A DNA stretch of 64,000 nucleotides from Salipiger pentaromativorans (GTDB lineage: Bacteria; Pseudomonadota; Alphaproteobacteria; Rhodobacterales; Rhodobacteraceae), in the NCBI RefSeq assembly GCF_024721115.1, contig NZ_JAMDHK010000023.1, positions 1-64,000 of the forward strand, in the 5' to 3' direction. Under the pieces are notes generated by a model. It saw nothing but the letters and a program-made list of their open reading frames with translations. It ran no database searches and was not told the origin of the DNA. Shown here piece after piece: positions 1-10,256 of the stretch. The first letter of the stretch is position 1; each line of letters begins with the position of its first letter. The position numbers were made by a program, and so were the translations under genes.

Positions 1-4
1 ACCA

Positions 5-1615
<1,611 letters not shown>

Positions 1616-1732
1616 ATGTCAGGATTATTTATCCTTGAGGCTGCGCCCCAGCGCGTGACCAGCCGACAGACGATCTGCGCCAGCTATCCCCTTCCCTTCC
1701 GTCCCGTGCCGGTCCCGCGAGGCCCGGCATGA
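1616..1732 (+). CDS. 38-codon ORF translationally coupled to the Crp/Fnr gene
   Basis: ATG at 1616 follows a purine-rich GAGGATGGTGAA stretch. The frame ends in TGA at 1730-1732, overlapping the ATG of the Crp/Fnr gene as ATGA. The peptide starts MSGLFILEAAPQ, ends in a Pro/Arg-rich tail (VPVPRGPA) and matches no family I recognise. Its stop-start overlap and its place just after a strong hairpin suggest a leader peptide that couples translation to the regulator. It may only be a regulatory uORF without a functional product. Confidence 0.45.
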   Translation: MSGLFILEAAPQRVTSRQTICASYPLPFRPVPVPRGPA

Positions 1733-2400
1733 AAAACAGCGCCGCCTATCCGCATCTGATGCAGGCCGGCTTGCTGCACGGCCTGCCGGACGAGCAGAAG
1801 AGGGCGTTTCTGGATTCCTGCATCCAAAAATACTGCAACGAGCGCATCACGCTTCTAACGCAAAGCGAACCGACCCAAGGCTGCTACCTGATCGCCCGCG
1901 GCCGGGTTGAAATCAGCTATCTCGATGAAGACGGCAATGTCAGCATCCTGCATGTGGCCGGCACCGGCGAAGTCATCGGCGAGGTGGAGGCGATCTCGGA
2001 AACGCCCTGCGCCGCGAGCTGCTTCTCTCTCCCCGACACGACCGTGCTCTACTGCCCTGCCGCCGTGCTGCTCGATTACGCCAAGAACCCGGCGGTCATC
2101 CGCAATTTCGCGGCCATCCTGCACGACCGGCTGATGCGCGACAATCACCGGCGCGCGGTCGAGCAGTTCCACACCGTGGACAAGCGGCTGTTCTCCTATC
2201 TGTGCCAGTTCAGCACACCGGACGATCCCGAGATCCGGTTCAGCCAGGCCCATCTCGCCACGCTCATGGGCTGCTCGCGGCAGAAGGTGAACCGCATGCT
2301 CAAGGTGCTGCGAGACGACGGGATGATCGACCTCAGGCGCGGCCGGATCGTGATCCTCGACCGCGCCAAGGTGGAAGGCAAAGCCGCGCTGCGCGACTGA
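1729..2400 (+). CDS. Crp/Fnr family transcriptional regulator
   Basis: A cytoplasmic regulator of 223 residues. An N-terminal cyclic-nucleotide-binding-like beta-roll (res ~15-125, with GCYLIARGRVEI and GEVIGEVEAI) is followed by the long dimer helix and a Crp-type winged helix. The recognition-helix region is FSQAHLATLMGCSRQKVNRML at res 171-191. It lacks the N-terminal cysteine cluster of FNR, so an iron-sulfur oxygen sensor is unlikely; the effector is unknown. The start overlaps the stop of the small upstream ORF, implying coupled translation. It is separated from the truncated reductase by the structured leader and may once have controlled it. Confidence 0.85.
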   Translation: MKNSAAYPHLMQAGLLHGLPDEQKRAFLDSCIQKYCNERITLLTQSEPTQGCYLIARGRVEISYLDEDGNVSILHVAGTGEVIGEVEAISETPCAASCFSLPDTTVLYCPAAVLLDYAKNPAVIRNFAAILHDRLMRDNHRRAVEQFHTVDKRLFSYLCQFSTPDDPEIRFSQAHLATLMGCSRQKVNRMLKVLRDDGMIDLRRGRIVILDRAKVEGKAALRD

Positions 2401-2404
2401 GCCG

Positions 2405-2911
2405 CTATTCCGCGGCGTCGCGCCGCGGCAGCACCCAGCCCGGGCGCGGGAAATGGCAGGTATAGCCGTTGGGATGCCGCTCGAGGTAATCCTGATGTTC
2501 GGGTTCGGCCTCCCAGAAATCGCCCACCGGGTCGACCTCGGTCACCACCTTGCCGGGCCAGAGCCCGCTGGCATCCACATCGGCAATGGTGTCCAGCGCG
2601 ACCTGTTTCTGCGCCTCGCCCACATAGTAGATAGCCGAGCGATAGCTCATCCCCAGATCGTTGCCCTGCCGGTTGGGCGTGGTCGGGTCGTGGATCTGGA
2701 AGAAGAACTCCAGCAGTTGCCGGTAGCTGATCTTTGCGGGATCGAAGACGATCTCGATCCCCTCCGCGTGGGTGCCGTGATTGCGATAGGTCGCATGCGC
2801 CACATCGCCACCGGTGTACCCCACCCGCGTCGCCTCCACCCCCGGCAGCTTGCGGATCAGATCCTGCATGCCCCAGAAACAGCCTCCGGCCAGGACAGCG
2901 CGTTCGCTCAT
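2405..2911 (-). CDS. msrA: peptide-methionine (S)-S-oxide reductase MsrA
   Basis: MsrA reduces the S epimer of methionine sulfoxide in proteins and free methionine. The 168-residue protein carries the catalytic GGCFWG motif near its N-terminus (res ~9-14), followed by [12 protein letters not shown] and the family stretch [22 protein letters not shown] at 2911 was chosen because it places GCFWG at the usual distance and overlaps the msrB stop codon (ATGA), so the two are translated as a coupled pair. Together they repair both epimers. No signal peptide, so cytoplasmic. Confidence 0.96.
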   Translation of the reverse strand: MSERAVLAGGCFWGMQDLIRKLPGVEATRVGYTGGDVAHATYRNHGTHAEGIEIVFDPAKISYRQLLEFFFQIHDPTTPNRQGNDLGMSYRSAIYYVGEAQKQVALDTIADVDASGLWPGKVVTEVDPVGDFWEAEPEHQDYLERHPNGYTCHFPRPGWVLPRRDAAE

Positions 2912-3357
2912 GCCACATCCTCCACTTGATCCAGATAGGCGCCGTAGCCCTCCGCCTCCATATCGTCGCGATGGACGAAACGCAGCGACGCCGAGTTGAT
3001 GCAATAACGCAGACCGCCCCGGTCCATCGGCCCGTCCGGGAACACATGCCCCAGATGCGAATCGCCATGGGTCGAGCGCACCTCGGTGCGGACCATGCCA
3101 TAGGTGGTGTCGCGCAGCTCCTGGATATGGGCGGGCTCCAGCGGCTTCACAAAGCTCGGCCAGCCGCAGCCGCTCTCGTATTTGTCCGAAGAGGCGAAAA
3201 GCGGCTCGCCCGAGACCACATCCACATAGATCCCCGGCTCCTTGTTGCCCAGATAGGCGCCCGAGCCGGGGCGCTCGGTGCCGTTTTCCTGCGTGACACG
3301 ATACTGCTCGGGATCGAGCGCCGCGATCACGTCCGGGTTGCGTTCATATCTCGCCAT
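2908..3357 (-). CDS. msrB: peptide-methionine (R)-S-oxide reductase MsrB
   Basis: MsrB reduces the R epimer of protein methionine sulfoxide. The 149-residue protein has [24 protein letters not shown] and the catalytic-cysteine motif RYCINSASL. The two CxxC pairs that bind structural zinc in many MsrBs are absent ([12 protein letters not shown] at the first position), so this is the zinc-free form. ATG at 3357 is preceded by AGGAGAG. It is first in the two-gene operon and its TGA overlaps the msrA start. The 3358-3585 gap upstream shows no gene. Confidence 0.95.
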   Translation of the reverse strand: MARYERNPDVIAALDPEQYRVTQENGTERPGSGAYLGNKEPGIYVDVVSGEPLFASSDKYESGCGWPSFVKPLEPAHIQELRDTTYGMVRTEVRSTHGDSHLGHVFPDGPMDRGGLRYCINSASLRFVHRDDMEAEGYGAYLDQVEDVA

Positions 3358-3585
3358 GTCTCTCTCCTGTCGCGTCCTGCTCATTAGATGGGGCCCGGCG
3401 CAAAAAAGCAAAGCCCTCTGACATGCGCCTCACAAGCGCTTGTGCGCTCTTGCGGCGCTCTTGGTCCACCCCCACCTCTTGGGCAGAAGAGGTCCCTCTT
3501 CGATGGCACGACCAAGACCCTCGTGGGGCGCTCCGCCACCTCCGGCGGGCGCCCCGTTCCTCCCAGGCGCAAATCCTCCGCACCC

Positions 3586-4662
3586 TCAGGGCAGCCGCGC
3601 GACCGCCCAGCGCGCCGCATCGCGCACCGCGCTGTCGGGATCGTCGCAAAGCGCCTGCACCGCCGGCCGCAGCGCCGGATCCCCGGAATTGCCGATCGCA
3701 TAACAAACGTTCCGGACAAACCGGTCGCGACCGATCCGCTTGATGGGCGAGCCCGAGAACAGCGCCCGGAACGCCGCATCGTCGAGCGCAGCAAGCGACG
3801 CCAGAGACGGCGCCAGAAGCTCGGGGCGGGCATGGTACTTCACCTCCCGCGCCGCCTGCGCGAACTTGTTCCACGGACAGGCCGCCAGACAATCGTCGCA
3901 CCCGTAGATCCGGTTGCCCAGCAGCGGCCGCAAGGCCTCGTCCACCGGCCCCTTATGCTCGATGGTCAGATAGGAAATGCAGCGCCGCGCATCGAGCCGG
4001 TAAGGCGCGGGAAAGGCATCGGTCGGACAGGCGTCGAGACAGGCCCGGCACGAACCGCAATGGTCCCGCTCCGCCCCGTCGGGCGCCAGCTCCAGCGTGG
4101 TAAAGATCGCCCCCAGAAAGAACCACGAGCCCAGTTCGCGGCTCACCAGATTGGTATGCTTGCCCTGCCAGCCCAGCCCCGCCGCCTGCCCCAACGGTTT
4201 TTCCATCACCGGGCCCGTGTCGACGAAAACCTTGATTTCCGGCGGCTCCGCCATCGAGAGCGGCCCCCGGTCGAGGCCCTTCCCCGCACCCCGCTCCGCC
4301 TCCGCCAGCAGCCAGCGCCCCAGCCGCTTGAGCTTTTTCTTCACCACATCGTGGTAGTCGCGGTTCTGCGCATAGACCGAAATCGCCGCCCGGTCGCGCT
4401 GCTCGAGCACCGCCATCGGATCATGCGCCGGCCCGTAATTTTCCGCCAGCATGATCACCGACCGCGCTTCGGGCCAGAGCGCCGCCGGATCGCCGCGCCA
4501 GCCGGTCCGCTCGGCCATCCAGCTCATCTGCCCGTGATGGCCCGCCTCCAGGAACGCCGCGAGCCGTTCTGCCGCATGCGGCACGTCGCCCGGACGGCAG
4601 ACCCGGCAGGCCGCAAACCCGACCTCCGCCGCCTGTGCCGCCAGCCGGGTCTTCAAGGACAC
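3586..4662 (-). CDS. queG: epoxyqueuosine reductase QueG
   Basis: QueG catalyses the last step of queuosine synthesis in tRNA, reducing epoxyqueuosine with a cobalamin cofactor. The 358-residue protein has the DUF1730 N-domain, the [11 protein letters not shown] segment holding the likely catalytic Asp, two 4Fe-4S motifs ([16 protein letters not shown] and [14 protein letters not shown], plus the cysteine in [13 protein letters not shown]), and a C-terminal HEAT-like stretch that recognises tRNA. Length is normal. It lies downstream of the glutathione transferase on the same strand, separated by ~70 nt and a dispersed repeat. Confidence 0.95.
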   Translation of the reverse strand: MSLKTRLAAQAAEVGFAACRVCRPGDVPHAAERLAAFLEAGHHGQMSWMAERTGWRGDPAALWPEARSVIMLAENYGPAHDPMAVLEQRDRAAISVYAQNRDYHDVVKKKLKRLGRWLLAEAERGAGKGLDRGPLSMAEPPEIKVFVDTGPVMEKPLGQAAGLGWQGKHTNLVSRELGSWFFLGAIFTTLELAPDGAERDHCGSCRACLDACPTDAFPAPYRLDARRCISYLTIEHKGPVDEALRPLLGNRIYGCDDCLAACPWNKFAQAAREVKYHARPELLAPSLASLAALDDAAFRALFSGSPIKRIGRDRFVRNVCYAIGNSGDPALRPAVQALCDDPDSAVRDAARWAVARLP

Positions 4663-4672
4663 GCCCCTGCCC

Positions 4673-4695
4673 CTTCTTCTCTTTGCAAAATACGC
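4673..4695 (-). repeat. dispersed intergenic repeat, copy 1 (CTTCTTC type)
   Basis: A copy of the short intergenic repeat whose core reads CTTCTTCTCTTT-n-CAAA-TACGC on the plus strand. It lies 40 nt past the stop of the glutathione transferase gene and ahead of queG. Related copies are at 12211, 15016, 15507, 17346, 20102, 23523 and 39331. Confidence 0.65.
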
Positions 4696-4734
4696 AAAAT
4701 CCCGCCCTCGGGGCCCGCGCCTCGGTCCGCCGCT

Positions 4735-5400
4735 TCAGAAATCCAGATCGGCATAATGCGGCGGCGGCGGAAAGCCCGGCACCTGATCGGCCAGGATGCT
4801 GCGGAAGGCCGGACGCGACTTGATCTTCGCATACCAGTCCTTGACCACATCCGAACGGTTCCAGTCCACATCCGAGATATAATCGAGCGCCGAGAGATGC
4901 GCCGCGGCGGCGAAATCCGCCAGCGTCATCACGTCGCCCGCGAGCCAGCGGCGGTGGTCCAGCAGCCAGGCCATGTAATCGAGGTGATATTTGATCGCCT
5001 TGGCCCCGGCCTTCACATTGCCGCTGTCCGGAAAGCCCATCTTCATGATCTTCTTGTTCACCCGCTCGTAAAGCAGCTTCGAAGTGACCTCGTGGTGGAA
5101 CTTGTCGTCGAACCAGCTCACCAGCCGCCGCACCTCATAGCGCGCATCGGCCGAGCGCGGCATCAGCGGCGGCTCGGGGTATTTCTCCTCGATCCATTCA
5201 CAGATCGCGCTGCTTTCGGCCATGGTCTTGCCGTCGATCTTCAGCACCGGCACCTTGGCCGCCGGGTTGCGGCGCAGGAAATCTGCATCCTTCTCCCAGT
5301 AGCGCTCCTCGGCCAGCTCGCACTCGATCTTCTTCTCGGCGAGGCTGAGCCGCACCTTGCGGCAAAAGGGCGAGAGCGGCACGTGATAGAGCTTGGCCAT
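4735..5400 (-). CDS. glutathione S-transferase family protein
   Basis: A soluble GST of 221 residues. The N-terminal thioredoxin-like domain begins LYHVPLSPFCRKVRL, with the catalytic-site Ser/Cys region at res ~9-12, cis-Pro in AKVPVL, and the glutathione-binding ESSAICEWIEEKYP. The C-terminal all-helical domain runs from res ~80 and includes LADFAAAAHLS. ATG at 5400 gives the standard N-terminus; the frame extends upstream but without family similarity. Substrate unknown; detoxification or stress roles are typical. Confidence 0.88.
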   Translation of the reverse strand: MAKLYHVPLSPFCRKVRLSLAEKKIECELAEERYWEKDADFLRRNPAAKVPVLKIDGKTMAESSAICEWIEEKYPEPPLMPRSADARYEVRRLVSWFDDKFHHEVTSKLLYERVNKKIMKMGFPDSGNVKAGAKAIKYHLDYMAWLLDHRRWLAGDVMTLADFAAAAHLSALDYISDVDWNRSDVVKDWYAKIKSRPAFRSILADQVPGFPPPPHYADLDF

Positions 5401-5515
5401 GACGGTAATGCTATCCGGAAACAGAGAGAAATCCGAGAGACTCTTTGCATCCAATCGGTACCGGATTCAACTGCGCTTGGCCCGGCGCGCAGCACATCGC
5501 CGATATGCGGGGCGT

Positions 5516-6220
5516 CTAAAGCACCTCGATCACATCCTTGTCGATGGCCAGCATATAGCCGCGCCGGGCGATATTCTTGACCAGAAGCTCGCTCACCATC
5601 TGGTTGCCGAGCCCGTCGCGCAGCCGCTTGATCCGGGTGGCGCCCGCCGCCTCCTCGCAATCCGAGGCGTCGCGCCCCGAGATCACCGCCTCGATCTCGG
5701 CGCCCGAAAGCATCTCGTCGTCCATGCGCGCCTCGGCCAGCACCGCCAGCGTCTCGATCATCGCCTCGGTGAGCTTGAACCCCATGGTATTGAGGTAAAC
5801 CGTGTTCTCCTCGCGCGAGATGATCAGCGAACTCACCTGAATGCCCGACCGCTCGATCTGCGCCATGCGGCGGTTCATCACCACCAGCATCACCAGAAAC
5901 ACCAGCGCCGCAACCAGCAGCGCCGTGGCAAAGACCAGCAGCACGAAGATCACCATCCGATAGCTCGCCAGCGTGTCGGAAAAGGCGGTGCCCGACTGCG
6001 CGAGGATCTCCAGCAGCTTGACCTCGGCCTGACCGGTCAGGTCGTCGTTCTCGATGAACAGCCGCTCCACCCGCGCGTTGAAGGCGTTTCCGTCGGGCAG
6101 CGCCAGCATGAGCACGGCGCCCGCCGCCACCAGCAGCGCAACGATGGCACCGATGCCGACCGCCACCAGCCGTGTGCCGGCGCGACGGGCGTCAGTAGCG
6201 GAGGTAATACTCACCTGCAT
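5516..6220 (-). CDS. membrane-anchored protein with cytoplasmic winged-helix domain
   Basis: A protein of 234 residues not matched to a named family. Two membrane segments are visible (res ~17-42 and ~89-115), enclosing a short likely periplasmic loop. Residues ~116-234 look like an OmpR/ToxR-type winged helix: a helix with LTEAMIETLAVLAEA, then ATRIKRLRDGLGNQ in the recognition-helix position, and a final IARRGYMLA hairpin resembling the RGxGYxL signature. The domain order is membrane first, DNA-binding last, the reverse of ToxR. ATG at 6220 lies inside the preceding small secreted gene (29-nt overlap), so the two are coupled. Role is inferred: signal-responsive regulator at the membrane. 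Confidence 0.6.
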   Translation of the reverse strand: MQVSITSATDARRAGTRLVAVGIGAIVALLVAAGAVLMLALPDGNAFNARVERLFIENDDLTGQAEVKLLEILAQSGTAFSDTLASYRMVIFVLLVFATALLVAALVFLVMLVVMNRRMAQIERSGIQVSSLIISREENTVYLNTMGFKLTEAMIETLAVLAEARMDDEMLSGAEIEAVISGRDASDCEEAAGATRIKRLRDGLGNQMVSELLVKNIARRGYMLAIDKDVIEVL

Positions 6221-6479
6221 TCGCCTTCTTCTTGTCTCCGGGCGCTTTCTCGGACAGCCCCACCACATTGAGCAGGGTCCAGCCACCGCTGGCAAGCCGT
6301 CCGCGCAGCGCATCGGCGGCGTCCCCCTTCGACGGGCAGCCCCCCGCCGACAGCAGGGCGATGCCGTAGTGAAGGCGCAGCGGACTGTCCTGCTTGGCCT
6401 TGTATTCCACATAGCATTCGGCCTGCGCCGCGGCGGGCAGGGCGAGGGCGATCAAGAGCGGGGCGAGGATGCGTTTCAT
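6192..6479 (-). CDS. small secreted protein, unknown function
   Basis: A 95-residue protein with a clear signal peptide (MKRILAPLLIALALPAAAQA, cleavage after AQA). The mature part has two cysteines (ECYVEY and GGCPSKGD) that could form a disulfide, and ends EYYLRY. I do not recognise the family. Its 3' end overlaps the 5' end of the membrane winged-helix gene, so it could supply a periplasmic signal or chaperone function to that protein. That link is inference from position only. Confidence 0.6.
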   Translation of the reverse strand: MKRILAPLLIALALPAAAQAECYVEYKAKQDSPLRLHYGIALLSAGGCPSKGDAADALRGRLASGGWTLLNVVGLSEKAPGDKKKANAGEYYLRY

Positions 6480-6659
6480 GGCCGCAAACCTGCGCGGTGC
6501 GGGGCGGCAATTCAATAGCAGAGCCCCGAAAGCCGGGCGGTTATCCGATAACAGGCGGGCGATATTGCCCGATTTCAGGGGCCGGGGCGAGGGTCGGATC
6601 AGGGCGCCGGCCAGAACGGCGGCGCCGGCACTCCAGACAGAGACAAGAAAGGACCGCTC

Positions 6660-7211
6660 ATGTCACGCAAGTTCATCGCCGCCGTTCTGGCCGCCTCGTT
6701 CACCGTCACGACCTTTGCCGCCGCTCCGGCGCGCGCCGACAATCAGGATGTCGCGCGGGTGATCGGCACCGCCGCCACGCTGTTCATCATCGGCAGCGCC
6801 ATCGCCAACGCGCAGACCGACGACAACCGCCTGCGCGTGCAGGTGCACGACCCGCGCAACAACAAGCGCTACGATCAGCGCCAGGATCTGCCGCGGGTCA
6901 TCGGGCGCGTCCACCAGCCGCCCAAGGCCCGGGTCCGGCATCAGCCGGTCCTGCCGCGAAGCTGCCTGCTCGAAGTGAAGGGCGGCGGGGCGCGCTATGT
7001 CATGGGCAAGAGCTGTCTGAAACAGAACGGCTGGGGAACCGATTCGCTTCCGCGCCGCTGCCGGATCGAAGTCCGCAACCACGGCAAGACCCAGACCGCC
7101 TATACCGCAGGCTGCCTGCGCGAGTCGGGGTTCCGGCTCGATGGCACCGGCAGCCGCTTTCAGCAGCGCGACGACCGTGGCGGCTGGAGCAGCCGCACGC
7201 CCCGCTACTGA
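6660..7211 (+). CDS. secreted hypothetical protein
   Basis: A 183-residue protein with a Sec signal peptide (cleavage likely after APARA, res ~26). A short hydrophobic segment follows (VIGTAATLFIIGSAIANA), then a basic region rich in Arg, Gln and Pro, and a C-terminal domain with four cysteines (SCLLEV, SCLKQNG, RRCRIEV, GCLRESG) that could form two disulfides. No family recognised with confidence. It appears monocistronic, and a strong hairpin lies downstream at 7353-7382. A perfect 13-nt palindrome GTTATC-C-GATAAC at 6540-6552 lies between it and the divergent gene at 6479. Confidence 0.65.
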   Translation: MSRKFIAAVLAASFTVTTFAAAPARADNQDVARVIGTAATLFIIGSAIANAQTDDNRLRVQVHDPRNNKRYDQRQDLPRVIGRVHQPPKARVRHQPVLPRSCLLEVKGGGARYVMGKSCLKQNGWGTDSLPRRCRIEVRNHGKTQTAYTAGCLRESGFRLDGTGSRFQQRDDRGGWSSRTPRY

Positions 7212-7352
7212 CACTCCACAGGCCGAAAGGGTGGCGGTCTGTCCCGTCCGCCCCCTTTCGCGGCGCGCGCGGGACCCCGAGGCAGACCCCGTGCGCGCCA
7301 GTTTTCCCCGCCCCCCCGAGCGGCAGCCAGCGCCGCGCTCTCCCCGAAACAG

Positions 7353-7382
7353 GAAAGAGCGGGCCCAAGGGCCCGCTCTTTC
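7353..7382. terminator. bidirectional terminator-like hairpin
   Basis: GAAAGAGCGGGCCC pairs with GGGCCCGCTCTTTC around a 2-nt centre. The arms carry A- and T-runs on both sides, between the convergent secreted-protein and permease genes, so it can end transcripts from both directions. Confidence 0.75.
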
Positions 7383-7403
7383 GCATTTCTGTCTGGGTCT
7401 GGC

Positions 7404-8855
7404 TTATTCGCCCGGTGTGCCCTGCCCCGAGAGCCCGCCCGAGATTTCCTCGGTCGAATCGTCCGACAGCGGCACCGGCAGCACCAGGTTCAGGATGATG
7501 GCGATCAGCGCGGCGGGCAGGATGCCCGAGGCGCCGAGGATACGCAGCGTGTCCGGCAGATGCTGGAGCGCGTTGGGCGCACCCGGCGCCACGTTCAGCA
7601 CCTCGAGCTGGAGGCCAAGGCCCACCGACAGAGCCACGGCAAAGATCACCATGTTGCGCTTGTCCCATTTCACGTCCGACAGCATCGACATGCCCGAGGC
7701 CACGACCATGCCGAACATCACGATCACGCCACCGCCCAGCACCTCGATGGGCACGGTGCGGATCACGCCGCCGACCTTGGGCACCAGCCCGCAGACGATC
7801 AGGAAGATCGCGCCGATGGTCACCACATGGCGGCTCATGACGCCGGTCATGGCAATGAGGCCGACATTCTGGCTGAACGAGGTGTTGGGGAAGGCGCCGA
7901 AAAGGCCCGCCACGGCAGAGCCGATCCCGTCCGCATAGGTCGCGCCGGCGATTTCCTTGTCGGTCGCCTCGCGACCCGCGCCGCCCTTGGTGATGCCCGA
8001 CACGTCGCCCACGGTTTCCACCGCCGAGACGAAGGCCATCAGGCAGAAGCCGACGACCGCCGCGATGGACACCTCGAACCCGTATTTGAAAGGCACCGGC
8101 AGGGCGAAGGCGGCAGAGCGCTGCCAGCTCCCCACGATGGCATCGACCGACAGCAGGCCGATGGCCAGCGAATAGATATAGCCCACTATGATGCCCACCA
8201 GCACCGCCGAGATCGACAGCAGCCCGCGGGTGAAGAACTTGATGCCCAGCGTGACGAAGACCACCACCAGCGCGGTCGACCAGCTCGCCCAGCCGCCGTA
8301 GGACGGGTTGCCGCTTGCCTTGGCGGGCACGCCGCCGGCGGCGTATTCGATGCCCACCTTGACCAGCGCCAGACCGATCATCGTCACCACGAGGCCGGTC
8401 ACCAGCGGCGGCAGCGCAAAGCGGATCTTGCCGATGATGGTGCCCAGCGAGGCGTGGAAGATGCCGCCGATCAGCACGCCGGTGAAGAGCGCCGCCAGCG
8501 CATCGACACCCTTGCCCGCCACCAGCGGGATCATGATCGGCAGGAAGGCAAAGGAGGTGCCCTGCACGATGGGCAGCCGCGCGCCCACCGGACCCAAGCC
8601 GATGGTCTGGATCAGCGTGGCAAGGCCCGCGAACAGCATCGACATCTGAATGAGATAGAGCAGCTCGGGGAAATCCGGGCTGTTCGAGCCAAAGCCGAAA
8701 CCCGCCGCGCCCGCCACGATGATCGCGGGCGTCACGTTCGAGACGAACATCGCCAGAACGTGCTGGATGCCCAGCGGAATCGCCTTGGCGATGGGCGGCG
8801 TGTAATTGGGGTCGGCCAGTTGCTCGGGCGTGCCAAGCGCGGCTTTGTCGGTCAT
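7404..8855 (-). CDS. NCS2 family purine (urate/xanthine) permease
   Basis: A 483-residue inner-membrane transporter of the nucleobase:cation symporter-2 family with ~12-14 hydrophobic segments. Recognisable NCS2 features are the N-terminal QHVLAMFVSNVTPAIIVAGA, the GPVGARLPIVQGTSFAFLP stretch, and the region ...FPNTSFSQNVGLIAMTGVMSRHV. The QxxGxxxxT-type substrate motif and the position at the head of an allantoin catabolic gene set point to urate or xanthine rather than uracil. It is last in a minus-strand group puuE-uraD/allE/allA/permease, with a 67-nt gap after allA. Confidence 0.9.
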   Translation of the reverse strand: MTDKAALGTPEQLADPNYTPPIAKAIPLGIQHVLAMFVSNVTPAIIVAGAAGFGFGSNSPDFPELLYLIQMSMLFAGLATLIQTIGLGPVGARLPIVQGTSFAFLPIMIPLVAGKGVDALAALFTGVLIGGIFHASLGTIIGKIRFALPPLVTGLVVTMIGLALVKVGIEYAAGGVPAKASGNPSYGGWASWSTALVVVFVTLGIKFFTRGLLSISAVLVGIIVGYIYSLAIGLLSVDAIVGSWQRSAAFALPVPFKYGFEVSIAAVVGFCLMAFVSAVETVGDVSGITKGGAGREATDKEIAGATYADGIGSAVAGLFGAFPNTSFSQNVGLIAMTGVMSRHVVTIGAIFLIVCGLVPKVGGVIRTVPIEVLGGGVIVMFGMVVASGMSMLSDVKWDKRNMVIFAVALSVGLGLQLEVLNVAPGAPNALQHLPDTLRILGASGILPAALIAIILNLVLPVPLSDDSTEEISGGLSGQGTPGE

Positions 8856-8922
8856 GGTTGTGTCTCCCTGTCCATGGAGTGTTCCGCCGCCTCTTGCCGG
8901 GCCTTTGCGGGAGGGGGTGACC

Positions 8923-9426
8923 CTATTCCGGGCCGGTTATGAGCAAGGGCTCCTCCAGCCAGTGCTCTTCGAGATTCGCCGTGCCGCCGATCCGGTCGAC
9001 CACGGCGAAAAGTCCGGGAGCATGAAGCGGCGTCAGAACCCCGTGCCACGTTCCCCTGTGGAAATTGATAGCCTGCCCCGGTGCTGCCACGAAAGCGTGA
9101 AGCGCTCCGGGAGGGGCATCAAGGGCCTCTCCGGGTTCGGCAGTGATTACCAACCATGCATTTTGATGCATGGGAACGAAGGCCTGGCTGCCTTCGGGGT
9201 GCCGTTCGACCATCTCGAGCCGATAAGGCAGCGTCCGGGGCTCGGCATTGAAGAGGCTGATCCCGGCGCGCCCGCCCGGCCCGAAATCGAGCCGGGCGCG
9301 GTCGTGATACCGGCCGCAAAGCCCCTGATTGATGATCTTGTCCGGGCTGCCTGCGATCTCCAGCACCTCGCCGAAGGGGGCAAAACGCTCCGCTGTCAGC
9401 GGGACCGCCGCGATTTGCCTCATCAC
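8923..9426 (-). CDS. allA: ureidoglycolate lyase AllA
   Basis: AllA splits ureidoglycolate into glyoxylate and urea, the final nitrogen-releasing step of allantoin degradation. The 167-residue cupin-fold protein shows family stretches FAPFGEVLE, FVPMHQNAWLVIT and FHRGTWHGVLTPL. Its ATG overlaps the allE stop as ATGA, so the genes are translationally coupled. Confidence 0.93.
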   Translation of the reverse strand: MMRQIAAVPLTAERFAPFGEVLEIAGSPDKIINQGLCGRYHDRARLDFGPGGRAGISLFNAEPRTLPYRLEMVERHPEGSQAFVPMHQNAWLVITAEPGEALDAPPGALHAFVAAPGQAINFHRGTWHGVLTPLHAPGLFAVVDRIGGTANLEEHWLEEPLLITGPE

Positions 9427-10256
9427 AGCGCCAGCTTCGGATGCCGGTTCACATCCTTATAGAGCAGATAGCGGAACGTCTCGTCGCCGGTCGCGACGCA
9501 GGCCTGCGGGCAGAAGGCGCGCAGCCACATGAAATCGCCGGGGCCGACCTCGACCCAGTCCTTGTTCAGCAGGTAGCGTGCGGTGCCCGACAGCACGTAA
9601 AGCCCGTGTTCCATCACATGGGTTTCCGCAAAGGGAATGCGGCCCGCGCTTTCGATGCTGACGATGTTCACATGCATGTCGTGGCGCAGGTCGAACGGAT
9701 CGGTGAAGCGCTGCGTCGACCAGACGCCGTCGCAATCGGGCATCGGGGTGCGGTTCACCTCGGATTCGTGTTTCACGAATGCCTCGGGCGGCAGCATGCC
9801 CGGTACCGGCGTCCAGCGCTTGCGGATCCAGTGGAACCCCGAGGGCACGTCGCCGGTGTTCCAGATCGACCAGACCGCCGAGGGCGGGATATAGGCGTAG
9901 CTGCCCGCCCGCAGATCGTACCAGTCGCGCCCGAGCGTCAGGCGCATCTCGCCGTGGGTGACAAAGATTACGCCTTGCGCGTCGTGATCGGGCTCGGGCT
10001 CATTGGTGCCGCCGCCGGACGAAAGCTCGACGGCATATTGCGCGAACGTCTCGGCGAAGCCGGTCATCGGGCGGGCGAGAATCCAGACCCGGTGCCCGGT
10101 CCAGCCGGGCAGGAAGCTGGTGACGATGTCGCGCATGACATTCGCCGGAATGACGGCATAGGCCTCGGTGAAGATCGCGGTGCCTTCCGGGTCGCACTCC
10201 TGCCCCGGCAGCCCGCCGGGCGGAAAGGCATAGGTCGCGATGGGATCGTGTTTCAA
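9423..10256 (-). CDS. allE: (S)-ureidoglycine aminohydrolase AllE
   Basis: AllE deaminates (S)-ureidoglycine to (S)-ureidoglycolate with release of ammonia, feeding AllA. The 277-residue protein is a bicupin. The N-terminal cupin spans ~50-130 (GVIFVTHGEMRLTL, YAYIPPSAVWSIWN). The C-terminal cupin spans ~185-265, with PFAETHVMEHGLYVLSGTA carrying the Glu/His metal ligands, and GPGDFMWLRAFCPQACV. It sits between puuE and allA with 4-nt overlaps on both sides. The allantoate amidohydrolase needed to make its substrate is not in the window. Confidence 0.92.
   Translation of the reverse strand: MKHDPIATYAFPPGGLPGQECDPEGTAIFTEAYAVIPANVMRDIVTSFLPGWTGHRVWILARPMTGFAETFAQYAVELSSGGGTNEPEPDHDAQGVIFVTHGEMRLTLGRDWYDLRAGSYAYIPPSAVWSIWNTGDVPSGFHWIRKRWTPVPGMLPPEAFVKHESEVNRTPMPDCDGVWSTQRFTDPFDLRHDMHVNIVSIESAGRIPFAETHVMEHGLYVLSGTARYLLNKDWVEVGPGDFMWLRAFCPQACVATGDETFRYLLYKDVNRHPKLAL

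Noticed and set aside
3388..5580. Plus-strand ORF of 730 codons opposite queG and the GST gene
   Set aside because: Antisense frame over two well-supported genes; composition is arginine-rich without motifs.
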